Shown here: piece after piece, positions 32,655 through 43,620 of the stretch
How the letters are laid out: each line of letters begins with the position of its first letter
Numbering within the stretch: position 1 is the first letter of the stretch
Source of the DNA: Heloderma charlesbogerti
Lineage: Eukaryota > Chordata > Lepidosauria > Squamata > Helodermatidae
Reading direction: 5' to 3'
Length of the DNA: 64,000 nucleotides
Assembly: GCA_026122225.1 (NCBI GenBank)
Contig: JANEZZ010002201.1
Location: 1,612,001 to 1,676,000 of the forward strand
Notes under the pieces: model-generated
Database searches by the model: none
The model's input: only the letters and a program-made list of their open reading frames with translations
Told to the model about the DNA's origin: nothing
Made by a program: the position numbers and the translations under genes

Positions 32655-33475
32655 CAGGGCAGTTTTTACCAACCTGGTGCCCTCCAGATGTGGTAGACCA
32701 CCACTCCCATCTCCAGCCAGTGAGGCCATTGGTTGTGCTGGCTGCTAGGGATGTCAGAGAATTTCTCCACGAATCTTGAGGAGGCTGAATGCCAGCGCAT
32801 TCGGCCCCCCAAAATTGGTGGAGAAATGGTCTGCCCCCCCGGGATGGGACTTACCTTGTGTGAATGTCCCTGGCGGCAGCGGCAGCGGTGGTTCGGTGGC
32901 GACGGTGGCTGCGGCGACCGGTCTTCTGACCGGCTGCCACTGCCGCCATTTCCAAGTAAAAACAAACAAACAAACAACAAACAAACAAACGTGATAGGGT
33001 ACGTAAAGATTTACGTAGCCTATCACAGCTAGATTTTTCAAAAACACCGGGATAGGCTATGTAAATGTTAATGTAGCCTATCACGGCTGACTTTGGGGGA
33101 AAAAAAAAAGCACGTATGCAAATGGCGGCGCCCATGGGCGCCGCCATTTGTGTACACACTTTTTTTTTTCCCCAAAGTCAGCCGTGATAGGCTATGTAAA
33201 CATTTACATAGCCTATCACGGCTGACTGCAGGGACGCAAACGGTGGCGGCTACAGCCGCCGCCATTTGTGTCCCGGCAGGGGAGGAGGTTTCGCAGCCGG
33301 AGGGACGGGGCGCCTCCCTCCCCGGCCAGAATTTCGGGAGGGAGGGACGGGGCGCCTCCTCCCCTGCGAAGCAAGCTGCGGGATCAGGTAAGGGACTTTC
33401 GTCCATCCCTACTGGGGATGATAAGATTTTTAGTTTAACACATCTGGATGGCACCAGGTTGAGGACAGCTGCCCA
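32655..33475. mobile_element. Palindromic 'CCTCCAGATG' element split by another element
   Basis: 32655-32745 holds the left arm (CCAACCTGGTGCCCTCCAGATG, CCACTCCCATC, TTGTGCTGGCT). 33412-33475 holds the right arm (CTGGGGATGATAAGATTTTT, ACATCTGGATGGCACCAGG). The two join into the usual ~155-bp hairpin when the element at 32746-33411 is removed. Confidence 0.8.
32746..33411. mobile_element. TAGGGATG-type DNA element with three palindromes
   Basis: Starts TAGGGATGTCAGAGAATTTC and ends GACTTTCGTCCATCCCTA. Palindromes lie at about 32991-33027, 33050-33086 and 33183-33221. They have GATAGG(G/C)TACGTAAA-type arms, with a CAAATGGCGGCGCCCATGGG... inverted module at about 33118-33150. A CAGGTAAGGGAC phrase is near the right end. 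The left flank CTGGCTGC and right flank CTGGGGAT share CTGG. The target CTGGCTGGGGAT of the host hairpin has two CTGG units, which may have slipped. 666 bp, non-coding. Confidence 0.8.
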
Positions 33476-33518
33476 TGGCCCTGTCCTGTTACTTCCGTTC
33501 TGAGGCACTGTGTTGATC

Positions 33519-33728
33519 CAGGGGAGGCTGGTGGCTCCAATTCCTGTGGGGCTGTAAATTCTTCCTGAGTTTCAGGCAGAACCTTCCAGAACTCTAAAGG
33601 AGCTACCCAAAGTGCTGAACTCCATCACCAAAATGGGTTCAGTGCCTTGGATAGCTCCTTTAGAGTTCTGGCTGAAATCCAGAATGGAGTCACAGTCCCA
33701 CCGAAATCAGAGCCACCAGCCTCCACTG
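33519..33728. mobile_element. hAT-like MITE with CAGxGGAGGCTGG ends, copy 2
   Basis: CAGGGGAGGCTGGTGGCTCC at the left is inverted as GAGCCACCAGCCTCCACTG at the right. The inner arms CCAGAACTCTAAAGGAGCTA / TAGCTCCTTTAGAGTTCTGG form a hairpin. Flanks TGTTGATC (33511-33518) and TGTCGATC (33729-33736) match 7/8, an 8-bp target duplication typical of hAT. Non-coding. Confidence 0.85.
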
Positions 33729-34800
33729 TGTCGATCGTTGTCTTGGAGACGTTTGTCAGTTTTACTGATAGCATACCGCTACAAAGGGATACATAGCAAC
33801 ACAGGCCAAGAGATCTGAAGTGTAGAAATGTAAACTGTACTGCATGTGTAGCAAGAATGGACCTTTGTACTTTGAAAGCAGGATGGACAGATGAGAAACC
33901 CCACAACTTGCGCCCACAGTGCCATGTAGGCTGAATGGCTTATACTGTGCCTGCAGATGGGGGTTATACAGTATTCCTATTCAGACATGATTGATTATGG
34001 CTTTAATTTTCTGAAATGTTTATAAACTGCTTTGATTGGCTTCAGAAAACCAGTATAGAAATACAGTCAATTGATCGATCGATCGATCAATCAATCAATC
34101 AGTCAAAAACTACCTAAACTAAATTAACATGCGAGTGGAGGTGGGCCCTTTAATGTGATGTGTGCAGAGTAGCTTTGCCCCTAGGCATCCATGCGCACAG
34201 CGAGAATGTCGGCAGTGGGGAGGCCTTGTGTGTACAGTTGTACTGGCAAAGGCTTCCTTATGAGCCAAAACCCCGATAGTGCAATGTTGCAGCTCACATG
34301 GCAGCCTCTGTGCCTACAGCTGTCTGCACAAAAGCTCCCCCCCCCCAGTCCCACAAATGTTTGTGCTGTAGAATTGAGCACTGCAATGCTGGGCTTGTTA
34401 CGGTTCTGTGCACATGGCTCCTGTTACTCCTGTTACTGCACTTGCTGTCCCCTGACAATAAGAAACCAAGATCAGTTAATTATTTTTGTCTGCATGAGTT
34501 CCACTAGTAAAAGTTAATGTGATTTGTGTTGCCTCTGTTGTGTGATATAAATCTGCAGACACCATAAAGGCAAATGCTGGAAAAAGCAATTACACACATT
34601 AGGGTTGTTGCTATCCTACTGTCGTACACTCTATGACAAATAATGCACTATATTATCTATCAACTGTAGTGTAAGTACTTGAGGGATAATTGACTTCAAT
34701 GCAATCATAAGAATTGTTCTTAGGTTTTGTTTTATGCAGACACAGACATGTCTTAGTCTAGCAGAGGGTGAGATCAGATCTCTGCTAATGGTACTCTATG
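33729..34800. other. No gene recognised; short GATC/AATC repeat
   Basis: 34072-34102 is a GATC-then-AATC tetranucleotide run. The (CCCCCCC) stretch near 34341 and the remaining sequence show no supported gene. Confidence 0.5.
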
Positions 34801-35180
34801 GGGCTGTTCACACAACACTCTAACCCACACTCAGTGATTGAGTGTGGGTTGTTTTGAACCATGGGCTGTTTGCTGAACTGTGGTTTAGCGTGTTGTCTGA
34901 ATGCAGCACGTTTTTCACAGGGTGGTTAATGTGTTGTCTGAATGCAGCCAGTGTCGCTTGTTCATCATGCAGTGTGGCTTGTTAACCACCCTGAGCAACC
35001 CAACAACAAACCATGGATCCTCAAGGTGGCTTGCTGAGAAAAATAAGCCACACTGCACGTTTAATAAATCACCCTGGTTGCATTCGGACAACACACTAAC
35101 ATATAGTTCAGCAAACAACCCATGGTTCAGAATGCCAAGCAAACACTGAGTGTGGGTTAGCGTGTTGTGTGAATAGACCC
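34801..35180. mobile_element. Foldback DNA element with ~36-bp terminal inverted repeats
   Basis: GGGCTGTTCACACAACACTC then TAACCCACACTCAGTG at the left is inverted at the right as CACTGAGTGTGGGTTAGCGT then GTTGTGTGAATAGACCC. There are about four mismatches in 36. Further inside, AACCATGG...GTTTGCTGAACTGTGGTTTA, GTGTTGTCTGAATGCAGC and GTTAACCACCCTG have inverted partners, so most of the 380 bp folds on itself. Flanks show no clear duplication. Superfamily not assigned. Confidence 0.78.
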
Positions 35181-36167
35181 AGTAACTTCTACTCAATGCT
35201 GCCACGATGTGGTCTTTATCTAGTCTGGCATCTGGGCATAGGAAAAAAATGTGTTGAGTGCTATAAATTCTGTGGCATAGTAGGAATTGCAGAAGACCAA
35301 GGTTTTCAAGGAAGGGATAAGAAAAATACAAATACTTTGTGTTAATACATAGCCTCAGTTCTGGAGGTCTTCAGTGTTCTTTGAGGTTACTTTAAAAATT
35401 GTTATTCCAATTATTCAGTTTTATTCAGAATTAGGGCAGGGAAAGCTAGATGGTGTCAACAGAGGCAGCTTCATGTTAAAGCTGGAAGTCCTTGAGCATG
35501 CTTAGAAGCATCTGTTGCCCCTGGGATGTGTGGGAATGGTTGTTTCTAGTGCCTCCTAGCTGAGTGAATTGGGCCAGAAGGCACTTGATATTTTCCCATG
35601 TATGCACCAATATCCCAAGCTTTCTTGGAGAACTCTTTGTTAAAAAAATCCAAGTTCTGAGAATTCTCAAAGATTGCTCAAAACAACTGAGCTAACTACA
35701 AAGGAAGCTGGGGGAGGTCATCCATCATTAAAAATAATTAAATCGTTATCTGATATTTCTTCCCTTCTCCCCCTGCTCCCATTAGGATAAGAATCTTGCT
35801 TATATTCATTTCCTAATCTCCTCCTCCTCCTCCCCCCTCTTCTCCTCCTCCTCCCCCTTCTTCTTGTTTCCCTACTGTCCAGATTTCATCATAGTAAAAA
35901 AAATAAATCTTGATTCACATTAAAAACGTTACTAAAATCACCCCATCTTGCACTTTATTCCTCCATTCCCCACCTGAAAGGTGATGCTGACTAGTGTCCT
36001 TTAATAGCACCATTTGGTGGTGCCCCAAGAGCACTCTCCAGCAGCAAGATTTTTACTGGCAACTGTGGATGGCCATGCTGGTGTCTGCTCCACAAGCCTT
36101 CCATGCCTCTATTCCTTGTGCATTCTTCCTATTCTAGGAAGGAATGCAGGCATGATGTATGCAGGTA
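35181..36167. other. No gene recognised; CT-rich tract
   Basis: 35815-35875 is a (CTC)n/(CTT)n pyrimidine tract. No gene is supported elsewhere. Confidence 0.5.
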
Positions 36168-36543
36168 GGGTGGCCATGTGTCCTACTTTCCAGAGGGAAG
36201 CTCTATCTGAAGAGCTGCCAGAGCCAGAGGACAGTCCTCTATGTGGAAGGGGTGTCTAGTCCAAGCCTGGTTTGATAAAGAACCATAAGAAAGGAGAGCA
36301 GAGACCCTGAAGATGTCCATCAACAGTTAAGACCTGGACAGCAAATTGAGCAGGCACACAGCTCAAAATCTTCCCCAATGTGGTATTGCATTTCTTTTTG
36401 AATTATAATTAATATTTCTAAATCTGCATCTATGCATATAAATTAGCATGTGCAAATTTTATGGAAATCTGTATCTTCTTTTGCCTTCATTTTTGGTGGT
36501 GTATTTCCTCTTTGTTCAAGATGCATTAGTGGCCATCCTATAT
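36168..36543 (+). repeat. TIR-type repeat with TAGGGTGGCCA end, copy 1
   Basis: Begins TAGGGTGGCCATGTGTCC. Shares with 52590-52911 and 40730-41092 the ordered phrases GACAGTCCTCTAT, CCATCAACAGTTAAG, TGAGCAGGCACACAG, ATTATAATTAATATTTCTAA, GATGTATTTxCTC-like and GTGGCCATCCTA at the right. The ends TAGGGTGGCCA and TGGCCAxCCTA are inverted. Non-coding, family unknown. Confidence 0.6.
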
Positions 36544-37641
36544 TATGAAGAGTTGTAGCAGGAGCAAGGAGAATCAGCACAGAAAAACAGATGCAGTGAT
36601 GGCCGTTGTAGAAGCATGAGCTCTAGGCCCAGCCCAGGCAGATCCAGACCTCCACTGGTCTTTGGCCCTGCATGAGAATCTTTGCTGGCTCATTTTGGGG
36701 TGGCCAGACTGCTCTTTTCCGTGGAATATCGAGAGATGTTGAGAGGGATATTGAAGAGAGACACAAACACACACCTCACAGTTATTACAGCAGAATATTA
36801 TTTTACAATATCCAGATTAAGTTAGAGTGGCCATTTATGAATCATCACAAGAGAGGAAATGCATCAACAAAAAAGAGGGCAAAAGAGGACACTGATTTGC
36901 ATAAAATATGCATTTGTTAATTCATATTTATTTATTTATTTATTTCATTTCCATACTGCCCAATAGCCGAAGCTCTCTGGGCGGTTCACAAAAATTAAAA
37001 CCAAACAACACACAATAAAACAATTTAAAATATATAGAACATTAAAACCACAATATAACAATACAACCACAATAAAACCTAGCAGCAGTGCAAGAGTTTA
37101 AAATACAGATTTAAAACAGCAAAGATAAAAATTTAGAAAGCTAAAATGCTAAAATGCCTGGGAAAATGAAAAGGTCTTCACCTGGCATCGAAAGGAATAC
37201 AATATAGGCGCCAGGCGAACCTCACTAGGGAGCTCATTCCAGAGCCGGGGTGCCACAGCAGAAAAAGCCCTCCTCCTAGTAGCCACCTGTCTCACTTCCT
37301 TTGGCAGGAGCTCATGGAGAAGGGCCGCAGATGATGATCTTAAGGTCCGGGCAGGCACATCTGGGAGGAGGCAATCCTTCAGGTAATCTGGCCCCAAGCC
37401 GTTAAGGGCTTTGAATGTTAACACCAGCACTTTGAATTGGGCCCGGAAATGGACTGGCAGCCAGTGCAGCTGGAAAAGTACTGGCGTAATATGAGCTCGC
37501 AGGCCAGTCCCTGTTAACAATCTTGCTGTCCTATTTTGGACCAGCTGAAGTTTCCGGACCGTTTTCAAAGGCAGCCCCACGTATAACGCATTGCAGTAAT
37601 CCAGACGAGAAGTTATCAGAGCATGGATAACTGTAGCTAGG

Positions 37642-38646
37642 CTATCTGTCCAGATAAGGGCGTAGTTGGTATACCAGCCTAAGCTGATAAAAAGTGCTCC
37701 GTGCCACTGAGTTCACCTGTGCCTCAAGTGACAGTTCTGGATCCAAGAGCAACCCCAAACTACGAACCTGATCCTTTAGGGGGAGTGCAACCCCCTCCAG
37801 AACAGGTTGAATATCACCTAGCCGGGCAGACGAACCACCCACTAACAGTACCTCCGTCTTGTCTGGATTGAGTTTCAGTTTATTGGCCCTCATCCAGTCC
37901 ATTACTGTGCCCAGGCACTGGTTCAGAACAGCCACTGCCTCACCTGGTTTTGATGAGAAAGAGAGGTAGAGCTGGGTGTCATCTGCATATTGATGGCACC
38001 TCAGCCCACACCTCCGGATAACCTCCCCCAGCGGTTTCATGTAGATGTTAAACAGCATGGGGGATAAAATAGAGCCCTGTGGAACCCCATGGTAAAATTG
38101 CCATGGCATAGAGCAATAATCCCCCAGCACCACCTTCTGGAATCGGCCATCCAAGTAGGAGCGGAACCACTGTAGTGCAGTGCCTCCAACTCCCAACCCA
38201 GACAACCTATCCAGAAGGATACCATAGTCGATGGTATCGAAAGCCGCTGAGAGGTCCAGGAGAATCAACAGGGTCACACTCCCCCTGTCCCTCTCCCGGC
38301 AGAGGTCATCCCACAGGGCGACCAAGGCAGTTTCCATTCCAAAACCAGGCCTGAAGCCCGATTGAAATGGATCTAGATAATCTGTTTCATTCAAGAGTGC
38401 CTGGAGCTGTCCTACAACCACCTGCTCAAGCACCTTGCCCAGGAAGGGGATGTTGGCCACTGGCCTATAATTGTTAACATCCTCTGGGTCCAGGTTAGGC
38501 TTTTTCAGGAGTGGTCTAATTACCGCCTCTTTTAAAGCGGCAGGCACCACTCCCTCTCTCAAGGAGGAATTTACAACCTCCTGGACCCAGCAGGACAACC
38601 CCTCCTTGTTTGATTTAATAAGCCATGAAGGGCAAGGGTCAAGCAC
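37642..38646 (-). pseudogene. L2 reverse-transcriptase domain (334-codon open part)
   Basis: The longest open piece of the L2 at 36928-40729. It carries FQSGFRPGFG at residues 95-103, DLSAAFDT at 131-138 (first catalytic Asp), GVPQGSILSPMLFNIYM at 187-203 and YADDTQL at 220-226 (the catalytic Asp pair). The enzyme would copy its own RNA into a nicked target. A further open piece (37580-37149) has the C-terminal [16 protein letters not shown] and [13 protein letters not shown] blocks. The start Met is internal and the real protein began upstream. Confidence 0.93.
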
Positions 38647-40000
38647 ACAAGTGGTCGATTAGACTTGGCCAAGCACCTTGATCATGTCAACTGCCCGAGT
38701 CATCTCTGCATTCCACAGAGCGACCTGGGCTTCGACAGGAGCACCAGCCATACCAGCAGGAAAATCCCCCAGAGCCCTCTGGAATCCATCGGAATCCATT
38801 AATCTCTGGGAGCGGACCATTTTAATAGGTCCCCCACCCTTGCAGAGGGGAAAGGCTGCCAGGAGTCTAAACCTCAGCAGGAAGTGATCTGATCATGACA
38901 AAGGGACAGATGTTAATTCCTCCACTTTCAGATCACCATCCTCCTGCCCAGTCGAGAAAACCAGATCAAGCGTGTGTCCTTTTATATGCGTTGGGCTGAT
39001 GACATGTTGGGACAGCCCCATGGTTGTCATGGCGGCCATGAAGTCCTGAGCCGCCCCGGATACAGCGGCCTCAGCATGGAAGTTGAGTTCCCCCAGGACC
39101 ATCGTCCTGGGGGGTCCTCAACACCAAAACCGAGACCACCTCCATCAGCTCAGGCAGGGAGTCTGATGGGCAGCAGGGTGGGCGGTACACCAACAGAATT
39201 CCCAATCTGTCCCGGGTACCCAACACAAGGTACAAACGCTCAAGATCTGCACTCGAATGAGCAGGAAGCCTGGAGAGGGAGATTGAATTCCTATAGACCA
39301 CGGCAACCCCCCTCCCCAACCCTCAAGTCGGTGTTGGTGCTGCACCGAGTACCCAGGAGGACACAGCTGGGAGAGAGTGACCCCTCCCAGTTCCCCCACC
39401 CAGGTCTCAGTAATACATGCCAGGTCAGCCCCCTCATCCACATCCACAATCAAATCATGGATGAGGGAGGTCTTATTTTGGGCCGACCTGGCATTCAGCA
39501 GCAGCACCACTAGACCCGAGGGCAGACTGGTAAGGCTGCCAGGAACCATCAGGTTGGGGGAAGAACCAGAAGAGGGGACAGCTGTAAGGTGTCTAGCCCC
39601 TCTTCTCCTCAGCTGGCCTGTTAATCCCCCAATGCCATACCTCCCCCTGCCCGTGACCACAGTTACAGTGGCACCACCCCCACCCCCTGAGTTGCCCAAT
39701 AGTCCTCCCAGGCACATATTAAAATGTTAGGATATAAAATGCACAACAGTTTAAAAGAATATAAAAGATAAAGAGATAAAAGAGAACAGCAGCTAAGAAG
39801 GAGCAGATAAAGTCCACGTTTGCCCCTTTCCCCTTGTCTTTAAGCTGCTGCCCTCTGCTGCTGCTATTTGCTGCTGGTACTGTGGCTGCTGGTGTCTCTG
39901 GAGAGGCAGGTGGGTAGGTCTTCAGATCCTACGCAACTCCAAGTGCGATGCTAAGTGTACACTTCACATCACACTTGGTGCGACGCCGAGGCACTGCCTT

Positions 40001-40729
40001 AAGTACCTGTGGGCGGGGGCAGAAGCAGGCTCAGGATCCACCTGGTGCAGCTGCTGGCTGGTCCTCCTTCCCCCAGGCTCCTTCCCTAGCAGCCTCTGGC
40101 AGCCCCGCCTTAAGTACCTGTGGGCGGGGGCAGAAGCAGGCTCAGGATCCACCCAGTGCAGCTGCTGGCTGGCTGGTCCTCCTTCCCCAGGCTCCTTCCC
40201 TAGCAGCCTCTGGCAGCCCCGCCTTAAGTACCTGTGGGCGGGGGCAGAAGCAGGCTCAGGATCCACCCGGTGCAGCTGCTGGCTGGTCCTCCTTCCCCAG
40301 GCTCCTTCCCTAGCAGCCTCTGGCAGCCCCACCTTAAGTACCTGTGGGCGGGGGCAGAAGCAGGCTCAGGCTCCACCTGGTGCAGCTGCTGGCTGGTCCT
40401 CCTTCCCCAGGCTCCTTCCCCAGCAGCCTCTGGCAGCCCCGCCTTAAGTACCTGTGGGCAGGGGCAGGATCACCCGGTGCAGTGGCTGGCTGGTCCTCCT
40501 TCCCCAGCAGCCTCTGGCAGCCCCGCCTTAAGTACCTGTGGGCGGGGGCAGAAGCAGGCTCAGGATCCACCCAGTGCAGCTGCTGGCTGGTCCTCCTTCC
40601 CAGGCTCCTTCCCCAGCAGCCTCTGGCAGCCCCGCCTTAAGTACCTGTGGGCGGGGGCAGAAGCAGGCTCAGGCTCCGCCCGGTGCAGCTGCTGGCTGGC
40701 CCTCCTTCCCCAGGCTCCTTCCCTAATTC
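40001..40729 (-). repeat. ~110-bp tandem array, 5' end of the L2
   Basis: Seven units start with AAGTACCTGTGGGC at 40001, 40112, 40226, 40336, 40446, 40530 and 40639, spaced 111, 114, 110, 110, 84 and 109. The 84-bp unit lacks part of the middle. The last unit is partial, ending at the target duplication. Each unit is GC-rich with CAGCTGCTGGCTGG and CCTCTGGCAGCCCCGCC. Because the target duplication lies outside the array, the array was part of the inserted element. It sits where promoter monomers are found in some other LINEs. Long Pro/Gly frames here are artefacts of the repeat. Confidence 0.88.
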
Positions 40730-41092
40730 TAATTCATATATAGAGATGCAAATTTAGAAGTAATTATTATAATTTAAACAAAAATACAGTACATCTCACT
40801 ACAGCGTGGAAGATCATGACTATGAATGGGAGTTAAGTTAATCATGACTACCAAAATTTGCATTCATTTCAATGGGTCTACTCTAAGTAGGACTAACATT
40901 GGATACTACCCTAGGTGTCCTGTGTGCCTGTCTGCCTGCTGTGCAGATGCTAACTGCTGATGGGCAACAGTTCTTAAGGTTCTTTATTTTTAAACTGGAT
41001 TTGGACAGGATGGCCTTTCAAATAGAGGATGCCTTCACACAGAGGACAAACAGAGAACTGTGCTGTGTAAAAGAGGCCACCTGGCCACCCTA

Positions 41093-41772
41093 GATTAAGT
41101 AAGTAGACTTCTTGAAATGTTATCTTGATCTTGAGTGGGTTGCATATCCTTTGTAAAAATGAAAGCAGTATCTAAAGGTTTGTTTTTGTTAGATTGTCTA
41201 CAAACACGCATCTCTTATATTAAAAGAATGGGGTAAATACAAACATTTATGTTGAAGGAAGAAAGACCTTGGATAAGTAAATCAGAACAATTATCACATT
41301 TGGTTGCTAAAGGGGCTCTGGGTTCCTGATTTAAACGGACATTATCATGCATGAATACTCATTGCTATGACGCAACTATTAAGTGAAGTGCCACAATCAT
41401 ATCCCACCAAATTAGGGCAACCTTCTTTCGGTATTACCTCATTTAGGCTGCAATCCAATACCTGCTTCCCTGGGAATAAGCACCATTGAACTCGACTGGA
41501 GTTACTTTTGAGTAGACCTATATAGGATTGCAGAGTTAAATATTTGCTGTGGGGCCTGTGAAAAAATGTGGAAAAGGCTGAAAAGAAAATGTGACTATTA
41601 AAACAGTGTTATCCATTTCAAATAATAGCAAGAGAAAGATTCATGCATAGCATTCTCTTTCTAATCAAGACCTTATGATTTAGGGTTCAATCTGTGTAGA
41701 ATTTGGTAAATTCATAAACTGGAGAAAACATGGATTTTAAATATATTTTCATCTAAGAATTTATAAATACAG
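41093..41772. repeat. Unassigned, with one small hairpin repeat at 41445-41537
   Basis: 41445-41537 has CTGCAATCCAATACCTGCTT at the left and CCTATATAGGATTGCAG at the right, with TGGGAATAAGCACCATTGAA between. It is a short inverted-end element. The rest of the stretch is unassigned. Confidence 0.55.
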
Positions 41773-41957
41773 TGCCAGGTGAAAAGACCTGCTTTGCATG
41801 CGGAAGGTCCCAGGTTCAATCCCTGGTATCACCAGATCGGACTGGGAAAAAATTCCTGCCTGAAACCCTGGAGAGCTGCTGCCAGCAGGTGTCAACAAGA
41901 CTGGGCCAGATGGATCAGTGGTCTGACTCTGTATAAGCAGCTTCCTATGTTCCTATG
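41773..41957 (+). mobile_element. tRNA-derived SINE
   Basis: The polymerase III box B GGTTCAATCCC lies at 41813-41823, preceded by CCTGCTTTGCATGCGGAAGG (a tRNA-like anticodon-to-variable region). Box A is decayed (AGTGCCAGGTG). The body GCTGCCAGCAGGTGTCAACA, AGATGGATCAGTGGTCTGAC and the end CAGCTTCCTATGTTCCTATG recur in fragments at 20556-20820 and 53090-53164. There is no coding capacity, and its retrotransposition would depend on a LINE. Confidence 0.85.
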
Positions 41958-42055
41958 ACCTCAGTTGCCCAATATTTATACATTTATAACTTTCTGGAAA
42001 ACCGCTCTCTAAATCAACTGTCCACAACTAGTAATACCAAACCTGAAAATACAAA

Positions 42056-42579
42056 GGGCAGTATCCTATTCAACACTACTACTAATGTAAAATGCATTGT
42101 GCTAGTGTAAGCGACCTCTAGTGCAACACCAATAGCATTTGCTGGTGCAACAGGTTTCCCTGGAAAACCTGTTGTGCTAGCAGATGCTATTGCCATTGCA
42201 CTGGAGGCCGCTTATGCTAGTGCAATGTAATTGACAGAAGGAGCAATCCTATGGCTTCTAGACAGTGGCTAGATGGCCATAGGGTATGTTGTTTTCTGGG
42301 AACTGACCTCTGAGGTTGGTTCCCGGAGAACTGACCTCCCCCCACATCTGTGCTGCTTTGGAGAAGCCCCATCCTCCGCGCTCGCAAGAGGAGCATGGAG
42401 TGGCTGAAAAGGGGCGGGGCTGGGGGATTTCCGGGGCGGGGAGAGTGGAACTGCATGTACAACACATCCTATGTGTTGTACATGCAGCCTCATCTCCCGC
42501 TCGCCCTCCGAGTTCAGAGGCAGCCACCTATCTAGATAGGATTGTGCCCTTAGTGGCAGTGTTGAATAGGATACTGTCC
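42056..42579. mobile_element. Palindromic element containing a second inserted element
   Basis: The outer ends GGGCAGTATCCTATTCAACA and TGTTGAATAGGATACTGTCC are inverted repeats. The inner arms (ATTGTGCTAGTGTAAGCGAC at the left, GCCGCTTATGCTAGTGCAAT at about 42208-42227) also pair around AACAGGTTTCCCTGGAAAACC. The right arm is broken by an insert of about 42233-42549. That insert has the Harbinger-like right end GGATTGTGCCC followed by TTA, and the left end GAGCAATCCTATGG. The host arm resumes TTAGTGGCAGTG. Confidence 0.72.
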
Positions 42580-43483
42580 ATACTATGGAATGTAAATAGT
42601 TTAAATAGTTAGAATTGGTTATCTTAAATCATTTACTTGAAGCTTAAAGGGGGGGGGGCACTGCTCAGCAGGAGGGCACATACTGTTCATGCAAAAGTTC
42701 CAAGTCCTAACTTTGGTATTTCCAAGGTTCTCAGCTAGAAGGTTTGGAAAGACACTCAACACTCTTGAATGCCACTGCTAGATGGACAAGTAGTATAACG
42801 AAGCTTCAGTACAAGTGGGGAGAGGGTACTAGCTGAAAAGCAAGGTGTGAAACAATTTTGTTTTAGAGAATAGACGGATACCTTTAAGCCCTTGGAAGTT
42901 TAAATTGTTTGATTAATTGATTAAATTGACATATTTATAGAGCTTATCCAAGAAGATGTGAAAGGGGGTCCTGAGTAGGAATTTCATCTGCAGATGTAGT
43001 GGGGATGTCCATAAATCAGTAACATTTGGTTCTCAGTAAACCAAAGAATTGATATTACTGGATGTTTGGTTCTCAGTAATGTTTGCTTCTCAGTAAACCA
43101 AAGAATTTATATTACTGGATGTTTGTTCTCCCATAACCTGTTAGACAGAGAAGACAGTTTTCCTTGCATGCATGATCAACAATGTTTCTCATTTTATAAA
43201 TCAAGTACTGCCTCCAGCCTTGCCCACACACACTCAAGCAATTCTGTCCTAAGCATTTTGAGCATTTATAGTATTAAACACACTCATTTAGCATGACAGT
43301 CAAAACTACGTATTAGCATATATAGTCTCACTGGAATTCCAGTCAGTTCTGTGAAGCACATTGCTAAGAAAGGAGACTCCACAATTCAAATAAGTGCTGC
43401 CAATGTTGGGATAATTTTTGTGATCAGTGAAAGTATTGGTGCCTTTGTTACTTGGGGATCCTGTTTTGATAAACATCAGGGCA
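42580..43483. other. No gene recognised; local duplication near 43010-43130
   Basis: TTGGTTCTCAGTAA and AACCAAAGAATT with TATTACTGGATGTTTG are repeated at about 43027-43070 and 43078-43122, a short tandem duplication. A (G)10 run lies near 42650. No gene. Confidence 0.5.
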
Positions 43484-43620
43484 CATGTCCCCAAACTGAT
43501 GCTGTCCAGATATTTTGGGCTACAACTTCCAGGATTCCTGACTGCTGGCCACTCTTGCTGGGGTTGCTGGGTGTTAAAGCCCAAAATATCTGGAGTGAAC
43601 CAGGCTGGAGAAGGCTGCAC
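43484..43620. mobile_element. Short palindromic DNA element, copy 6
   Basis: CTGTCCAGATATTTTGGGCT at the left is inverted as AGCCCAAAATATCTGGAGTG at the right, with the usual ACTTCCAGGATTCCTGAC centre. Same layout as 9183-9322. Confidence 0.78.

Larger units (their letters stand above)
36928..40729 (-). mobile_element. L2 LINE with tandem 5' monomers, TSD-bounded
   Basis: Flanked by TAATTCATAT on both sides (36918-36927 and 40730-40739, allowing the repeat to start one base earlier). The minus strand runs 5'-to-3' as the ~110-bp tandem array (40729-40001), a 5' UTR and then the endonuclease domain (from about 39717, with LLNARSAQNKTSLIHDL and ITETW). It continues into reverse transcriptase and ends in a 3' UTR with CTCTGGGCGGTTCACAA and a (TAAA)n tail. 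Breaks: frameshifts near 39300 and 39085, stops near 38893 and 38660, and one near 37620. L2 normally encodes one EN-RT protein, so this copy is full-length in structure but inactive. Confidence 0.88.
36696..41092 (-). repeat. TIR-type repeat, copy 2, split by the L2
   Basis: 36696-36927 plus 40730-41092 form one minus-strand copy of the TAGGGTGGCCA repeat. TGGGGTGGCCA is at the left and TGGCCACCCTA at the right. The left piece has inverted TTTGCATAAAATATGC. The right piece resumes with AGAGATGCAAATTTAGAAGT, the exact continuation of the undivided copy at 36168-36543. The right piece itself has a small extra repeat near 40790-40912, similar to window positions 1-56. Confidence 0.65.

Noticed and set aside
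33093..33508. Paired ~140-codon frames on both strands
   Set aside because: They come from palindromes and GC-rich modules in a non-coding DNA element; no motif.
39948..40743. Long Pro/Gly/Ser-rich frames on both strands
   Set aside because: They arise from the ~110-bp tandem array, whose unit is often near a multiple of three, and vanish outside it.
41773..41850. A functional tRNA gene
   Set aside because: Box B is intact but box A is decayed, no acceptor stem pairs, and the sequence continues into a SINE body found elsewhere.
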